In this document: positions 16,975 through 29,126 of the stretch, in pieces
Position numbering within the stretch: the stretch's first letter is position 1
Layout: every line of letters begins with the position of its first letter
Source: Pseudonocardia hierapolitana
GTDB lineage: Bacteria > Actinomycetota > Actinomycetes > Mycobacteriales > Pseudonocardiaceae
Assembly (NCBI RefSeq): GCF_007994075.1
Contig: NZ_VIWU01000001.1
Coordinates: 2,356,001 to 2,420,000 of the forward strand
Length of the DNA: 64,000 bases
Direction: 5' to 3'
Position numbers and translations under genes: made by a program
The notes under the pieces: generated by a model
Database searches by the model: none
What the model saw: the letters and a program-made list of their open reading frames with translations, nothing else
Told to the model about the DNA's origin: nothing

Positions 16975-17953
16975 TGACGACACCGTTGCTGGAGGTGGCC
17001 GGGCTGCGGGTGGAGTTCCGCACCCGCGACGGGGTGGCGCACGTGTTGAACGGCGTCGACTACCACGTGGACGCCGGGGAGACCCTGGCCGTGCTCGGCG
17101 AGTCCGGCTCGGGCAAGAGCGTCACGGCCAACACGGTCATGGGGATCCTGCCGACCCCGCAGGCGCTCGTCACCGGCGGCTCGGTGCGCTACCGCGGCGA
17201 GGAGCTGCTCACCGCCACCCCTCAGCGACGCCGGGAGCTGCGCGGCGAGCACATCGCGATGGTCTTCCAGGACGCGCTCTCGGCGCTGAACCCCGTGTTC
17301 ACGGTCGGGTTCCAGATCGCGGAGCAGCTGCGCACGCGGCGCGGCATGAGTCGGTGCGACGCCGAGAATCGGGCCGTCGAGCTGCTGGACATGGTCGGGA
17401 TCCCGCTCGCGCGGCGGCGGGTGCGCGACCACCCGCACCAGTTCTCCGGCGGCATGCGGCAGCGCGTCATGATCGCGATGTCGCTCGCCCTCGACCCCGA
17501 CGTCCTCATCGCTGACGAGCCCACCACCGCGCTCGACGTCACCGTGCAGGCCCAGATCATGGACCTGCTCGCCGAGATCCAGGCCGAGCGGCAGATGGGC
17601 CTGGTCCTGATCACGCACGACCTGGGCGTCGTCGCGGAGGTGTCCGACCGGATCGCTGTGATGTACGCGGGCCGGATCGTCGAGAACGCGGACGTGCACT
17701 CCCTCTATGCCAACCCCTGCCACCCGTACACGCGCGCATTGCTGGAGTCGATCCCGCGGGTCGACACCAAGGGCACGGCACTGCGGGCCATCCGCGGGCT
17801 GCCACCGAGCCTCACCCACATCCCGTCCGGCTGCCCGTTCCATCCGCGTTGTCCGATCGCGGTCGAGCGCTGCCACGAGGAGGTGCCTCCGCTGGAGGCG
17901 CTCCCGGCCGGCCGGTCGTCCGCATGCCTGTTCGCCGAGGAGCTGGTGGCGCG

Positions 17954-17957
<4 letters not shown>
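16974..17957 (+). CDS. Oligopeptide ABC transporter ATPase, DppD type (system 1)
   Basis: The 327-residue ATPase has Walker A GESGSGKS, the signature FSGGMRQRV and Walker [13 protein letters not shown]. It also has the oligopeptide-specific C-terminal region with [14 protein letters not shown], whose cysteines bind an iron-sulfur cluster in some relatives. It pairs with the DppF-type ATPase that follows. The stop overlaps the next ATG (ATGA). Confidence 0.93.
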
Positions 17958-18958
<1,001 letters not shown>

Positions 18959-19004
18959 AGGACCTCCCCGGAATGAGGAACCTGGACGGCAGGGACCACT
19001 AAGG

Positions 19005-19164
19005 ATGCGAGGCATGACCGCCGCAGCGAGCCCCGAACCGCGGCACGGCCACCCAGGGCGGTTGTTCGTCGACGCGTCACCCGCCGAGGTGCGCGCCGCG
19101 CTGATCCCCGAGGAAGCGGCAGGACAGCCCGATGCGGCACTGACGTTCGGTCCCCGCGGCGACC
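19005..19164 (+). pseudogene. Truncated DUF6247-like remnant between two transporter operons
   Basis: From ATG 19005 or 19014 the frame reads MTAAASPEPRHGHPGRLF and continues VDASPAEVRAALIPEEAAG, which resembles the N-terminal half of the small actinobacterial DUF6247 proteins. After about residue 40 the similarity stops and the frame runs antisense into the next operon. It looks like the 5' end of a gene whose 3' part was lost. The assignment is from memory of the family and is tentative. Confidence 0.4.
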
Positions 19165-20196
19165 TCAGAGGAGGGCCTTGCGCTCCGCGTAGTGGCACGC
19201 CGCGGGGTGACCCTGACCCCGGTCGATCAGCTCCGGGGGCTGCTCGATGCACACCGTCCGCTCGGCCTCGGTGAGCTCGTTCGCGAACTTCGGGCAGCGG
19301 GTGCGGAAGCGGCAGCCGCTGGGCGGGTCGGCCGGGCTGGGCACGTCGCCGACCACGGTGATCCGCTCGCGGGCGCGCTCCTTGCGCGGGTCCGGCAGCG
19401 GGATCGCGGAGATCAGGGCCTGGGTGTAGGGGTGGGCAGGGCCCTCGAACAGCTCCTGTGAGGTGCCGGTCTCGACGATCGTGCCGAGGTACATCACGGC
19501 GATGCGGTCGGCGATGTGGCGCACCACCGACAGGTCGTGCGAGACGAACAGGTAGGACAGGCCGAGCTCGGACTGCAGCTCGTCGAGCAGGTTGAGCACG
19601 CCCGCCTGGATGGAGACGTCCAGCGCGGACACCGGCTCGTCGAGCACCAGCACCTTGGGCCGCAGCGCGAGGGCTCGCGCCACGCCGATGCGCTGGCGCT
19701 GGCCGCCGGAGAACTCGTGCGGGAACCGGTTGCCGTGCTCGGGCTTGAGACCGACGGTGCGCAGCAGGTCGCGCACGACGGCGCGGCCCTCGTCGCCGTA
19801 GAGGCCGTGGATGCGCAGCGGCTCGGCGACGATCTCGTTGACCGGCAATCGCGGGTCGAGCGACGCGTACGGGTCCTGGAACACGATCTGCAGGTCGCGG
19901 CGCAGCGACCGCATCTGCGAGCGGGAGAGCGACGTGAGCTCGCGGCCCTGGTAGTACACCTCCCCCGAGGTCGCGGGCTGCAGGTTCAGCAGCACCCGCG
20001 CGGTGGTGCTCTTGCCGCACCCCGACTCGCCGACGAGGCCGAGGGTCTCACGCTCGGCGAGGTCGAACGAGACGCCGCAGACCGCGTGGATCTCCCCGAC
20101 CTGACGGCGAAGCAGCCCGCGGGAGCGCACGGGGAAGTGCTTGACGAGGTTGCGGACGCTCAGCACGGGCGGTGCGGCGACGGGGGCAGCGGTCAT
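19165..20196 (-). CDS. Oligopeptide ABC transporter ATPase, DppF type (system 2)
   Basis: The 343-residue ATPase has NLVKHFPVRSRGLLRRQ, Walker [20 protein letters not shown], signature FSGGQRQRI, Walker [13 protein letters not shown] and a cysteine pair in CRFRTRCPKF. It starts at ATG 20196, overlapping the stop of the DppD-type gene (ATGA). It is the last gene of the second operon, converging on system 1. It resembles the system 1 DppF closely enough to suggest an ancient duplication. Confidence 0.92.
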   Translation of the reverse strand: MTAAPVAAPPVLSVRNLVKHFPVRSRGLLRRQVGEIHAVCGVSFDLAERETLGLVGESGCGKSTTARVLLNLQPATSGEVYYQGRELTSLSRSQMRSLRRDLQIVFQDPYASLDPRLPVNEIVAEPLRIHGLYGDEGRAVVRDLLRTVGLKPEHGNRFPHEFSGGQRQRIGVARALALRPKVLVLDEPVSALDVSIQAGVLNLLDELQSELGLSYLFVSHDLSVVRHIADRIAVMYLGTIVETGTSQELFEGPAHPYTQALISAIPLPDPRKERARERITVVGDVPSPADPPSGCRFRTRCPKFANELTEAERTVCIEQPPELIDRGQGHPAACHYAERKALL

Positions 20197-21332
20197 GACG
20201 CGTCGTCCTGCGATTCGAGATCGGCGGTCTCGCGCACGAACTCCGCGAGCGCGGCCGTGTCGGCGACCTCGGTGCGGAACAGCTGCCCGGGCTCGGCGCC
20301 CGCCAGCTCGTCGGAGAAGTGGCACGCGGCCGTGTGGTCGGGGCTGGTGGTGGGCTCCAGTGACGGCTCGACCTCGTCGCAGATCTCGCGGGCCAGTGGG
20401 CACCGCGGGGTGAACGGGCACCCGGGCGGCATGTTGACCAGCGACGGTGGCGCGCCGGGGATCGGGGTGAGCCGCTCGGACGGCCGGTCGAGCCGCGGCA
20501 GGCTGCCCAGCAGGCCGAGTGAGTAGGGCATGCGCGGGGTGTAGAAGACGTCCTCGGCGCTGCCGCGCTCGACGAGCTTGCCCGCGTACATCACGAGGAC
20601 GCGGTCGGCCCGCCCGGCGATCACGCCGAGGTCGTGGGTGATCAGCACCATCGCGGCGCCGGTCTCCTCGCGGGCGGTGTCGAGCGCGTCGAGGATCTGT
20701 GCCTGCACGGTGACGTCGAGGGCTGTGGTCGGCTCGTCGGCGATGATCACGTCCGGGTCGTTGGCCATGGCGATCGCGATCACGACCCGCTGCCGCATGC
20801 CGCCCGAGAGCTCGTGCGGGTAGCTGGCGAGGCGCGCCTTCGCGTTGGGGATGCGCACGATCTCCAGCAGCTCGCCCGCCCGCTTCAGCGCGGCGTCCTT
20901 GCTGACGTCGTGGTGGGCGCGCACGGCCTCGGCGATCTGGTACCCCACGGTGTAGACGGGGTTCAGCGACGTCATCGGGTCCTGGAAGATCATCGCGATG
21001 CGCCGGCCGCGGATCTTCGCCAGCTCCGCGTCCGGGGCGCCGAGCAGCTCCTTGCCGCCGAACCGCACGGAACCCGACACCCGCGCCGAGCCGGGCAGGA
21101 GCCCCATCACGGCCATCGAGGTGACCGACTTCCCCGAACCGGACTCGCCGACGATGCCCAGCACCTCGCCCCGCTGCAGCTGGTAGCTCACGCCGCGGAC
21201 GGCCTGCACCAGGCCGTCGTCGGTGGGGAATCCGACGGTGAGCCCATCGACCTCCAGCACCACGTCGTGCGACGCGCGGGCCACCTCGCCCTCGGTCTGC
21301 GCCACCGCGAGCAAATCCTCGGGGCCGGTCAT
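20193..21332 (-). CDS. Oligopeptide ABC transporter ATPase, DppD type (system 2)
   Basis: The 379-residue ATPase has Walker A GESGSGKS, signature LSGGMRQRV, Walker [13 protein letters not shown] and the C-terminal [14 protein letters not shown]. It is about 50 residues longer than the system 1 copy: an N-terminal leader ([17 protein letters not shown]) and an acidic C-terminal tail after HFSDELAG that has no obvious domain. The start overlaps the upstream permease stop. Confidence 0.92.
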   Translation of the reverse strand: MTGPEDLLAVAQTEGEVARASHDVVLEVDGLTVGFPTDDGLVQAVRGVSYQLQRGEVLGIVGESGSGKSVTSMAVMGLLPGSARVSGSVRFGGKELLGAPDAELAKIRGRRIAMIFQDPMTSLNPVYTVGYQIAEAVRAHHDVSKDAALKRAGELLEIVRIPNAKARLASYPHELSGGMRQRVVIAIAMANDPDVIIADEPTTALDVTVQAQILDALDTAREETGAAMVLITHDLGVIAGRADRVLVMYAGKLVERGSAEDVFYTPRMPYSLGLLGSLPRLDRPSERLTPIPGAPPSLVNMPPGCPFTPRCPLAREICDEVEPSLEPTTSPDHTAACHFSDELAGAEPGQLFRTEVADTAALAEFVRETADLESQDDAS

Positions 21333-22249
21333 GCACGCACCTTCGTCTGCTGCGGGTCGAGCGCGTCCCGCAGGCCGTCACCGATGAAGTTGATGGTCAG
21401 GGCGATCAGGATGATGAACAGGCCCGGGAAGTAGAACAGCCACGGCCGGGTGGTGAGCGCCGTCTGCGCCTCGCTCACGAGGATGCCGAGCGAGGTGTCC
21501 GGCGGCCGGACGCCGAAGCCCAGGTAGGACAGCGACGTCTCCAGCAGGATCGCGATCGCCACGAGGACCGTGGCGTTCACGATGATCGACCCGAGCGCGT
21601 TGGGCACCAGGTGCCGGAAGATGATCCGCGCGTCACTCGCACCCAGCGCCTTCGCCGCCTCGACGAACTCCTTCTCCCGCAACGAGAGCACGACGCCGCG
21701 GGCGACCCGCGAGACGTACGCCCAGTACAGGCCGGCGATGACCACCGAGATGAGCCACCACGAGCCGCCGAAGTTGTGGGCGAGCATGGCGGCGACGGCC
21801 AGCAGCGGCAACGTGAGGACGAGGTCGGAGATCCGCATGAGGATCGTGTCGGTGGCCCCGCCGAAGTACCCGGCCACCGCGCCCCAGACCGTGCCGACGA
21901 CCGTGGAGAACAGCGCGACGAGCACCGCGATCTGCAGCGAGATCTGGGTGCCGCGCAGCACCTGCGCGAACTGGTCCTTGCCCGCTGCGTCCGTGCCGAA
22001 CGGGTGGGCGAGCGACGGCGCGTCCGACTTGTCCGGCGTGAACTCGCCGAAGTCGTACTGCCACAGCGCGCCGCCGACGTAGGCCAGCAGGACCAGCAGC
22101 ACGAGCACCACGAGGCTTCCCACCGCGAGGCGGTGCTGCATGAACCGGCGCAGCACGAGCTGGAACTGGCTGCGCTCGGCGACGGTGAACTCGCGGTCGC
22201 GCGCCCGGGTACCGGGTTCGGCCGGGGCCGTCACGGGCGTCTCAGGCAT
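21329..22249 (-). CDS. Oligopeptide ABC transporter permease, DppC type (system 2)
   Basis: The 306-residue permease has an N-terminal cytoplasmic tail, a first helix (LAVGSLVVLVLLVLLAYVGG), HPFGTDAAGKDQFAQVLRG in the typical DppC position, and the coupling loop EAAKALGASDARIIFRHLVP. It ends [17 protein letters not shown]. It overlaps the DppB gene by 8 nt and the ATPase gene by 4 nt. Confidence 0.92.
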   Translation of the reverse strand: MPETPVTAPAEPGTRARDREFTVAERSQFQLVLRRFMQHRLAVGSLVVLVLLVLLAYVGGALWQYDFGEFTPDKSDAPSLAHPFGTDAAGKDQFAQVLRGTQISLQIAVLVALFSTVVGTVWGAVAGYFGGATDTILMRISDLVLTLPLLAVAAMLAHNFGGSWWLISVVIAGLYWAYVSRVARGVVLSLREKEFVEAAKALGASDARIIFRHLVPNALGSIIVNATVLVAIAILLETSLSYLGFGVRPPDTSLGILVSEAQTALTTRPWLFYFPGLFIILIALTINFIGDGLRDALDPQQTKVRA

Positions 22250-23222
22250 AGCGGATCCTGGGGTCGAGGACGGCGTAGAGCAGATCGGCGAGCAGGTTGA
22301 ACACGATCACCACGGTGGCGGTGATCAGCAGCCATGCCATCACGACGTAGACGTCGTCGGTGCGTATCGCGTTGAGCAGCAGGTCCCCCATCCCCCGCCA
22401 CTGGAACACGGTCTCGGTGAGCACCGCGCCGCTGATGATGGACGCGAGGTCGAGTGCGGTGACCGTGGTGAGCGGGATCAGCGCGTTGCGCAGGGCGTGC
22501 TTGATCATGACCCGCCGCCGCGACAGGCCCTTCGCCCTCGCCAGCCGCACGTAGTCGGTGTTCATCACCTCGAGCATCGCCGAGCGCTGGTAGCGGCTCC
22601 ACGCGGCGTAGGAGATCAGCGCCAGCGAGATGGTCGGCAACACCATGTGCCCCGCGATGTCGGCCACCTGGGCCCCGAAGCCCTGCGGGAGCGGCACCGA
22701 GGAGTCGCCGATGGTGTAGATGATCTGTTCGTCGACCGCGTTGTTGAAGTCGATCCCGGCCTGCTTGAGCAGGATCGCGAGCCAGAACGCCGGCATCGCG
22801 AGGAACAGGAAGCCGAGGAACGTGGCCGCGTAGTCGGTCTTGGAGTACTGCTTCACCGCGCTGATCACGCCGATCACGACGGCGAGCACGAGCGCGAGGA
22901 TCATCGCGACCGCGATCAGGCGCATCGTGATCAGGAAGCGGCCCGCGACCTCGGCCCCGATGTCGAGGTTCGACTGGACCGAAGGGCCGAAGTCACCCCG
23001 GAAGAGGCCGGTGAGCCACATCCAGTACCGCTCGAGGACCGGGTGGTCCAGGCGCAGCCGCTGCGCCTCGAGGGCGATGGTCTCCGGCGGCGGTGGCGGG
23101 TTGCGCGTCAGCAGGCCGGACAGTGGATTGCCCGACAGTGACGCGAGCATGAAGACGATGAACGTCGAGATCAGCAGGATCGGGAGCGACACCGCGATCC
23201 GCCGCACGGCGAAGGCGAGCAT
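22242..23222 (-). CDS. Oligopeptide ABC transporter permease, DppB type (system 2)
   Basis: Starting at ATG 23222 (MLAFAVRRIAVSLPILLIST) the 326-residue protein matches DppB. It has six helices, a long periplasmic-side loop after helix 1 (SGLLTRNPPPPPETIALE...), and the coupling loop RLARAKGLSRRRVMIKHALR. Upstream codons read through a region without hydrophobic character, so they were excluded. A 95-nt gap separates it from the binding-protein gene. Confidence 0.9.
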   Translation of the reverse strand: MLAFAVRRIAVSLPILLISTFIVFMLASLSGNPLSGLLTRNPPPPPETIALEAQRLRLDHPVLERYWMWLTGLFRGDFGPSVQSNLDIGAEVAGRFLITMRLIAVAMILALVLAVVIGVISAVKQYSKTDYAATFLGFLFLAMPAFWLAILLKQAGIDFNNAVDEQIIYTIGDSSVPLPQGFGAQVADIAGHMVLPTISLALISYAAWSRYQRSAMLEVMNTDYVRLARAKGLSRRRVMIKHALRNALIPLTTVTALDLASIISGAVLTETVFQWRGMGDLLLNAIRTDDVYVVMAWLLITATVVIVFNLLADLLYAVLDPRIRYA

Positions 23223-23317
23223 GGGGGTCTTCCGGGTGGTGGGTACGGCGGGTGCTCGGGAGGCTACGCCGGTCCGGGGGCGGCCGCCTTCACAGCGACC
23301 GCCCCCTTCAGAGGCAC

Positions 23318-25069
23318 TCAGCCTGCCGCGCGCAGGCCCCACTCCTCGATGTTGTAGGTGGGGCCGTCGAGCGAGGAGTTGTTCCGGGCGTTCGCCACTT
23401 CGTCCTGCGCCGCGATGATCGTCGGCTTCTGGTACAGCGGCAGCACGTAGGAGTCCTCCGCGAGGATCCGGCCGGCCTCGTTGAGCTTGTCGCGGGCCGG
23501 GCCCAGGTCGGTGGAAGTGGCCGCTTCGTGCATGAGCCGGTCGACCTCGGGGTTGTTGTACTCGCCGTAGTTGCTGGACGACGTGCTGTTCCAGGTCTGC
23601 TCGGCGTTGCTGAACGACGCGGGCGTCTGCACCCAGGCGAAGACGATCAGGTCGTAGTCGCCGCTGTCGGTGGTGCCACCGAGGTCGTCGGTGGGCACGA
23701 TCTCCAGGTTGAGGCCGAGCGGCCGGACCTGGGACTGGATCAGCTCCACGGTGGTCTGCCGGATCGCGTTGCCGACCGTGTAGCGGATCCGCAGCGGCGG
23801 CACCGCGCGGCCGTCCGGCCTGGTCAGCTGCTGGCCCTCGGCGATGTTCGTGTAGCCGGCCTCGGTGAGGATCTGGCGCGCGAGCTCGACGTCGCCGCTG
23901 CCCTGCTCCGGCGGGAGGTAGTCCTCGTAGCCCTCGATGCCCGGCACGAACATGTGGCTCTTGAGCGGCGTGACTTCCTCGTTGAACTGTCCGACGGTGG
24001 AGTCGATGATCGATTGCACGTTCGTGGCCGCGAAGATCGCGTCACGGAGCGGCTCGTCGGCCAGGTACTCGTTGCGCAGGTTCAGGTCGAGGTGCTCCCA
24101 GGTGAGCCCGAGCCCCTGGTACTGCGACACGCCGGGGATGTTCTGCACCTGCTGCACGAGGTCGACCTGCGGCTGCGGGTAGATGACCTGCACCTCGTCG
24201 TTCTGCAGGGCGATCGGCTCCTGCGACGCCTCCGTGATCACGCGCAGGATCAGCTGCTGGAGCGTCGGCTTCGCCGCGCCGTACCACTTCTGGTTCGGGA
24301 CCAGGGTGAGCGCGACGTTGTCCTGCCAGTCGGACACCTGGTAGGGCCCGCCGCTGTAGGTCGGCACGGTGGCGCCGAACCAGTCCCACGCAGCCTTGAG
24401 GCCGGCAGGGGTGTTCAGGTCACCCTGCTGCGCGGCGAGGTGCGCCGGGTAGAGCGGGGTGCCCGAGGCGAAGAGGTTCTTCCAGTCGGCGTAGGGCGTG
24501 CCGAACACCACGGTGACGGTCTTGCCGCCGTCCGAGCCGGTGATCGACTCGACCTGGTTGTAACCCGCGTTCTGAGCCGCCGCGCACTCCGGGCAGTCCT
24601 TGCCGTTCATCGTCTTCCACTGGAAGACGAAGTCGTCGGCGGTGATCGGCGTGCCGTCGTTCCAGACCGCCTCGGGCCGGATCTTGTACACGATTGTCTG
24701 CGGGCTGGTGCTCGTCTGGTCGGCCGAGACCAGCACGTTCTCGTTGAGCACCTGCTTGAGGTCGGGCGTGGTGGTGAAGGTCCAGGGCAGGAACGTCTTG
24801 ACCGTCATGCCGGTCTCGAAGACGTTGCCCTCCGAGGAGTTCACGTTCCAGTTCGGGACGTTCTTCTCGATCGCGAACGTGAGAGTCCCGCCCTGCTGCA
24901 TCTGCGCGGCCGGCACCGCGTTGCAGGTGTTCGGGTTGGCCTTGCAGTCCTGGTAGATCCCGCCTTCCGAGGCGTCGCCGTCCTCGCCGCCGCCTCCGCC
25001 GCAGGCCGCGAGCACCAGTGTGGCAACCGCCCCGATGGCGGCGAGCGATGCCGCCCTCGATCTCCTCAT
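23318..25069 (-). CDS. Oligopeptide ABC transporter substrate-binding lipoprotein (system 2)
   Basis: The 583-residue family 5 binding protein has a lipobox (LVLAAC, Cys23) and then a glycine/acidic linker. The family blocks are YKIRPEAVWNDGTPITADDF and the later DLIVFAWVQTPASFSNAEQT. A cysteine-containing insert (YQDCKANPNTCN, and KDCPECAAA) is unusual and could form disulfides outside the cell. It is the first gene of operon 2, and a LacI-type operator-like site lies about 110 bp upstream. Confidence 0.92.
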   Translation of the reverse strand: MRRSRAASLAAIGAVATLVLAACGGGGGEDGDASEGGIYQDCKANPNTCNAVPAAQMQQGGTLTFAIEKNVPNWNVNSSEGNVFETGMTVKTFLPWTFTTTPDLKQVLNENVLVSADQTSTSPQTIVYKIRPEAVWNDGTPITADDFVFQWKTMNGKDCPECAAAQNAGYNQVESITGSDGGKTVTVVFGTPYADWKNLFASGTPLYPAHLAAQQGDLNTPAGLKAAWDWFGATVPTYSGGPYQVSDWQDNVALTLVPNQKWYGAAKPTLQQLILRVITEASQEPIALQNDEVQVIYPQPQVDLVQQVQNIPGVSQYQGLGLTWEHLDLNLRNEYLADEPLRDAIFAATNVQSIIDSTVGQFNEEVTPLKSHMFVPGIEGYEDYLPPEQGSGDVELARQILTEAGYTNIAEGQQLTRPDGRAVPPLRIRYTVGNAIRQTTVELIQSQVRPLGLNLEIVPTDDLGGTTDSGDYDLIVFAWVQTPASFSNAEQTWNSTSSSNYGEYNNPEVDRLMHEAATSTDLGPARDKLNEAGRILAEDSYVLPLYQKPTIIAAQDEVANARNNSSLDGPTYNIEEWGLRAAG

Positions 25070-25180
25070 CGGACTTCCTGACCTCTCTCTGCTGGACCAG
25101 CCCGGTCGGGCGTCCTCTCACCACGGCTCGGCGGAACCCGGCCCATGTGACTGACCGGCGCACCGACCCAGGGCACGGTA

Positions 25181-25192
25181 GGAAGCGCTTTC
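25181..25192. promoter_or_regulatory. LacI-type operator-like palindrome
   Basis: GGAAGCGCTTTC matches the usual LacI/GalR half-site pattern around a central CG-containing palindrome (one mismatch to perfect symmetry). It lies between the system 2 transporter operon and lpqW. The stretch 25070-25289 otherwise holds only AT-richer promoter-like sequence. No lacI-family gene is present in the window. Confidence 0.45.
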
Positions 25193-25289
25193 GCGCCCGT
25201 CATCCGCCGCCACTCGATCGTGACCAAAGGGTGACCGGAACCCTACTGAGCGACAACATCTCATTACCTCGCGGTAACTTACTCTTGGG

Positions 25290-27104
25290 TCACCCCGCCG
25301 GGGCCCGCCACGCCGTGGCGCCCGTGAGGGGCCCGGACACGAGCGGTCCTGGCCCGATGCCGGTCACCGCGTCGGCGGCGGGAGTGCTCACCACGAGGTT
25401 CACGGGCTGGAACAGCGGGAGGAACGGCAGCTGCGCCCAGAGCACCTGCTCGACGGCCCCCGCCGTCTCCGGGCGGGGGTTGGCCGACACGAGCTCGTCC
25501 AGTGCCGGCCGCAGTGCGGGGAAGCAGAATCCCGTGGGTGGGCGCGGCGGGTCGGGCACCACCGTGGTGGGGGCCGGGCAGCCGTAGTCGGAGGCGAGCT
25601 CGGTGCCGAGGTCACCGCCGACGGTGCGCGGCAGCACCATCAGGTCGACCTCCACCCCGCCGGGCGCGGCCGGCGGCGCGGACGTGGTGGGGGCCGGGGT
25701 GGTCGACGTCGTCACCGGCGCGTCCGGGGACGGGGTCGGCTGAGCCGGCGTGGTGGCCGCGCCCGCGGGCTGGGTGGGCGGCGACGGCGTGGGGCTCGGG
25801 CTGGGCGGGACCGCGGGCACCGCGGCCTGCCCGAACAGCTCCACGGCCGACGGCCCGACGAGCGTGACGTCGATACCGGCAGCGTCGAGCTGCTCCGCGA
25901 CGGCGCGCGCCACGTCGACGTCCTCCAGCCGCTGGTTCGCCGCGCCGACCACGAGCGACACCGGGCCTCCCGCGACCGCCCAGCGGCCGGTCGTCAGGTC
26001 CCGGCTCCAGCCCGCGCTCGCGAGCAGCTGGGCCGCGGCGGCCGGGTCGGGGCGCAGGGGTGCGTCCGCGGGCATGGTCGAGGCGTACCCCGGCTGGGAC
26101 GGCGCCAGGCCGAACGCGTCGACGGGCAGCGATTCGGGGGCCACCGAGGCGCGAATGGCCTCCCGGTCCAGCAGCATCGCGATCCCGCGGCGGACCCGGG
26201 CGTCGGCCAGCGGCCCGCCGTCGGCGCGCATCCCCAGCTGCGTCACGATCGGCTTGGGGGCCGGCTGCAGCTTCGGGGCCGGCTGCAGCCCACCGAGCGC
26301 GGTGCGGATGGCCGGATCGGCCTCCGGCAGGGCCACGTCGACGTCGCCCGCGGCCAGTGCGGGCGCCAGCTCCTGCGGGCCGAGCCTGCGGAGCAGGAGC
26401 TCGTCGAGCACGGTCGGGGTGTCCCAGTACAGGTCGTTGCGGGTGAGCAGCACCTCGCCGCGCGCCCGGTCGACCGAGGTGACCCGGAACGGCCCGCCGG
26501 ATGCCGGGATGCCGTCGGTGAGCGCGCCCGTCCACGAGCCGGGGGCGTCCTTGAGGATGTGCGCGGGCAGGAGGTCCGAGAACAGGTGCTGCCAGGCCGG
26601 GTAGGCGTGGGAGAACACCACGTCGACGGCCTTGCCACCGGCCCGCGACCGCACCTCGGTGATGAGCTGGTAGCCGGCGGCGTCGGCGACGCCCGGCTGG
26701 CTGCGCATCTGCTCCCACAGATAGACGAAGTCCTCGGCCGCGATCGGCGCGTTCGTCGACCAGGAGGCCTCCAGGTTGAGCTCGTAGCTCACGGTGAACG
26801 GCTCGGTGGCGGTGACCTCGGCGCTCGTGGCGATCGTCCGATCCAGGCGCATCACCCCGTCCGCGTCGGAGCGGAACACCGATGGGAGCACGAGCGTGGC
26901 GAGCGCGGTGGCCACCGACGACTGGTGGGCGAGCAGGTGCGGGTTGAAGCCCGCCCCCATGTCGTCCACACCGACCACGACCCGCGTGGGCTCGGGCTGC
27001 GGTGTCGGGATCGGGGCGGGCGGCGGGGCCACCGGCTCGTTGGAGCAGGCCGCCAGCGCCACGACGAGCGCCAGGACCAAGGCAGCACAGCCCGACACCC
27101 GCAT
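25290..27104 (-). CDS. lpqW: LpqW-like family 5 substrate-binding lipoprotein
   Basis: The lipoprotein (MRVSGCAALVLALVVALAAC, lipobox LAAC) has the family 5 fold: SYELNLEASWSTNAPIAAED and RGIAMLLDREAIRASV. It is adjacent to typA, as lpqW is in M. tuberculosis (Rv1165-Rv1166), where LpqW affects lipoarabinomannan and PIM synthesis rather than import. The C-terminal lobe is interrupted by a Pro/Thr/Ser-rich insert of about 55 residues near residues 425-485. ATG 27104 is chosen because ggagg is 8 nt before it, compared with 2 nt for ATG 27110. There are no permease genes beside it. Confidence 0.82.
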   Translation of the reverse strand: MRVSGCAALVLALVVALAACSNEPVAPPPAPIPTPQPEPTRVVVGVDDMGAGFNPHLLAHQSSVATALATLVLPSVFRSDADGVMRLDRTIATSAEVTATEPFTVSYELNLEASWSTNAPIAAEDFVYLWEQMRSQPGVADAAGYQLITEVRSRAGGKAVDVVFSHAYPAWQHLFSDLLPAHILKDAPGSWTGALTDGIPASGGPFRVTSVDRARGEVLLTRNDLYWDTPTVLDELLLRRLGPQELAPALAAGDVDVALPEADPAIRTALGGLQPAPKLQPAPKPIVTQLGMRADGGPLADARVRRGIAMLLDREAIRASVAPESLPVDAFGLAPSQPGYASTMPADAPLRPDPAAAAQLLASAGWSRDLTTGRWAVAGGPVSLVVGAANQRLEDVDVARAVAEQLDAAGIDVTLVGPSAVELFGQAAVPAVPPSPSPTPSPPTQPAGAATTPAQPTPSPDAPVTTSTTPAPTTSAPPAAPGGVEVDLMVLPRTVGGDLGTELASDYGCPAPTTVVPDPPRPPTGFCFPALRPALDELVSANPRPETAGAVEQVLWAQLPFLPLFQPVNLVVSTPAADAVTGIGPGPLVSGPLTGATAWRAPAG

Positions 27105-27144
27105 CCTCATGCCCTCCACCGTATGGAGGTGCCGCCGCCTGCGG

Positions 27145-29073
<1,929 letters not shown>

Positions 29074-29126
29074 ACTTCACGGTAGCCCGGGGCACGGCCG
29101 CACCTGCCGTGGGAGTGAGGACAGCC

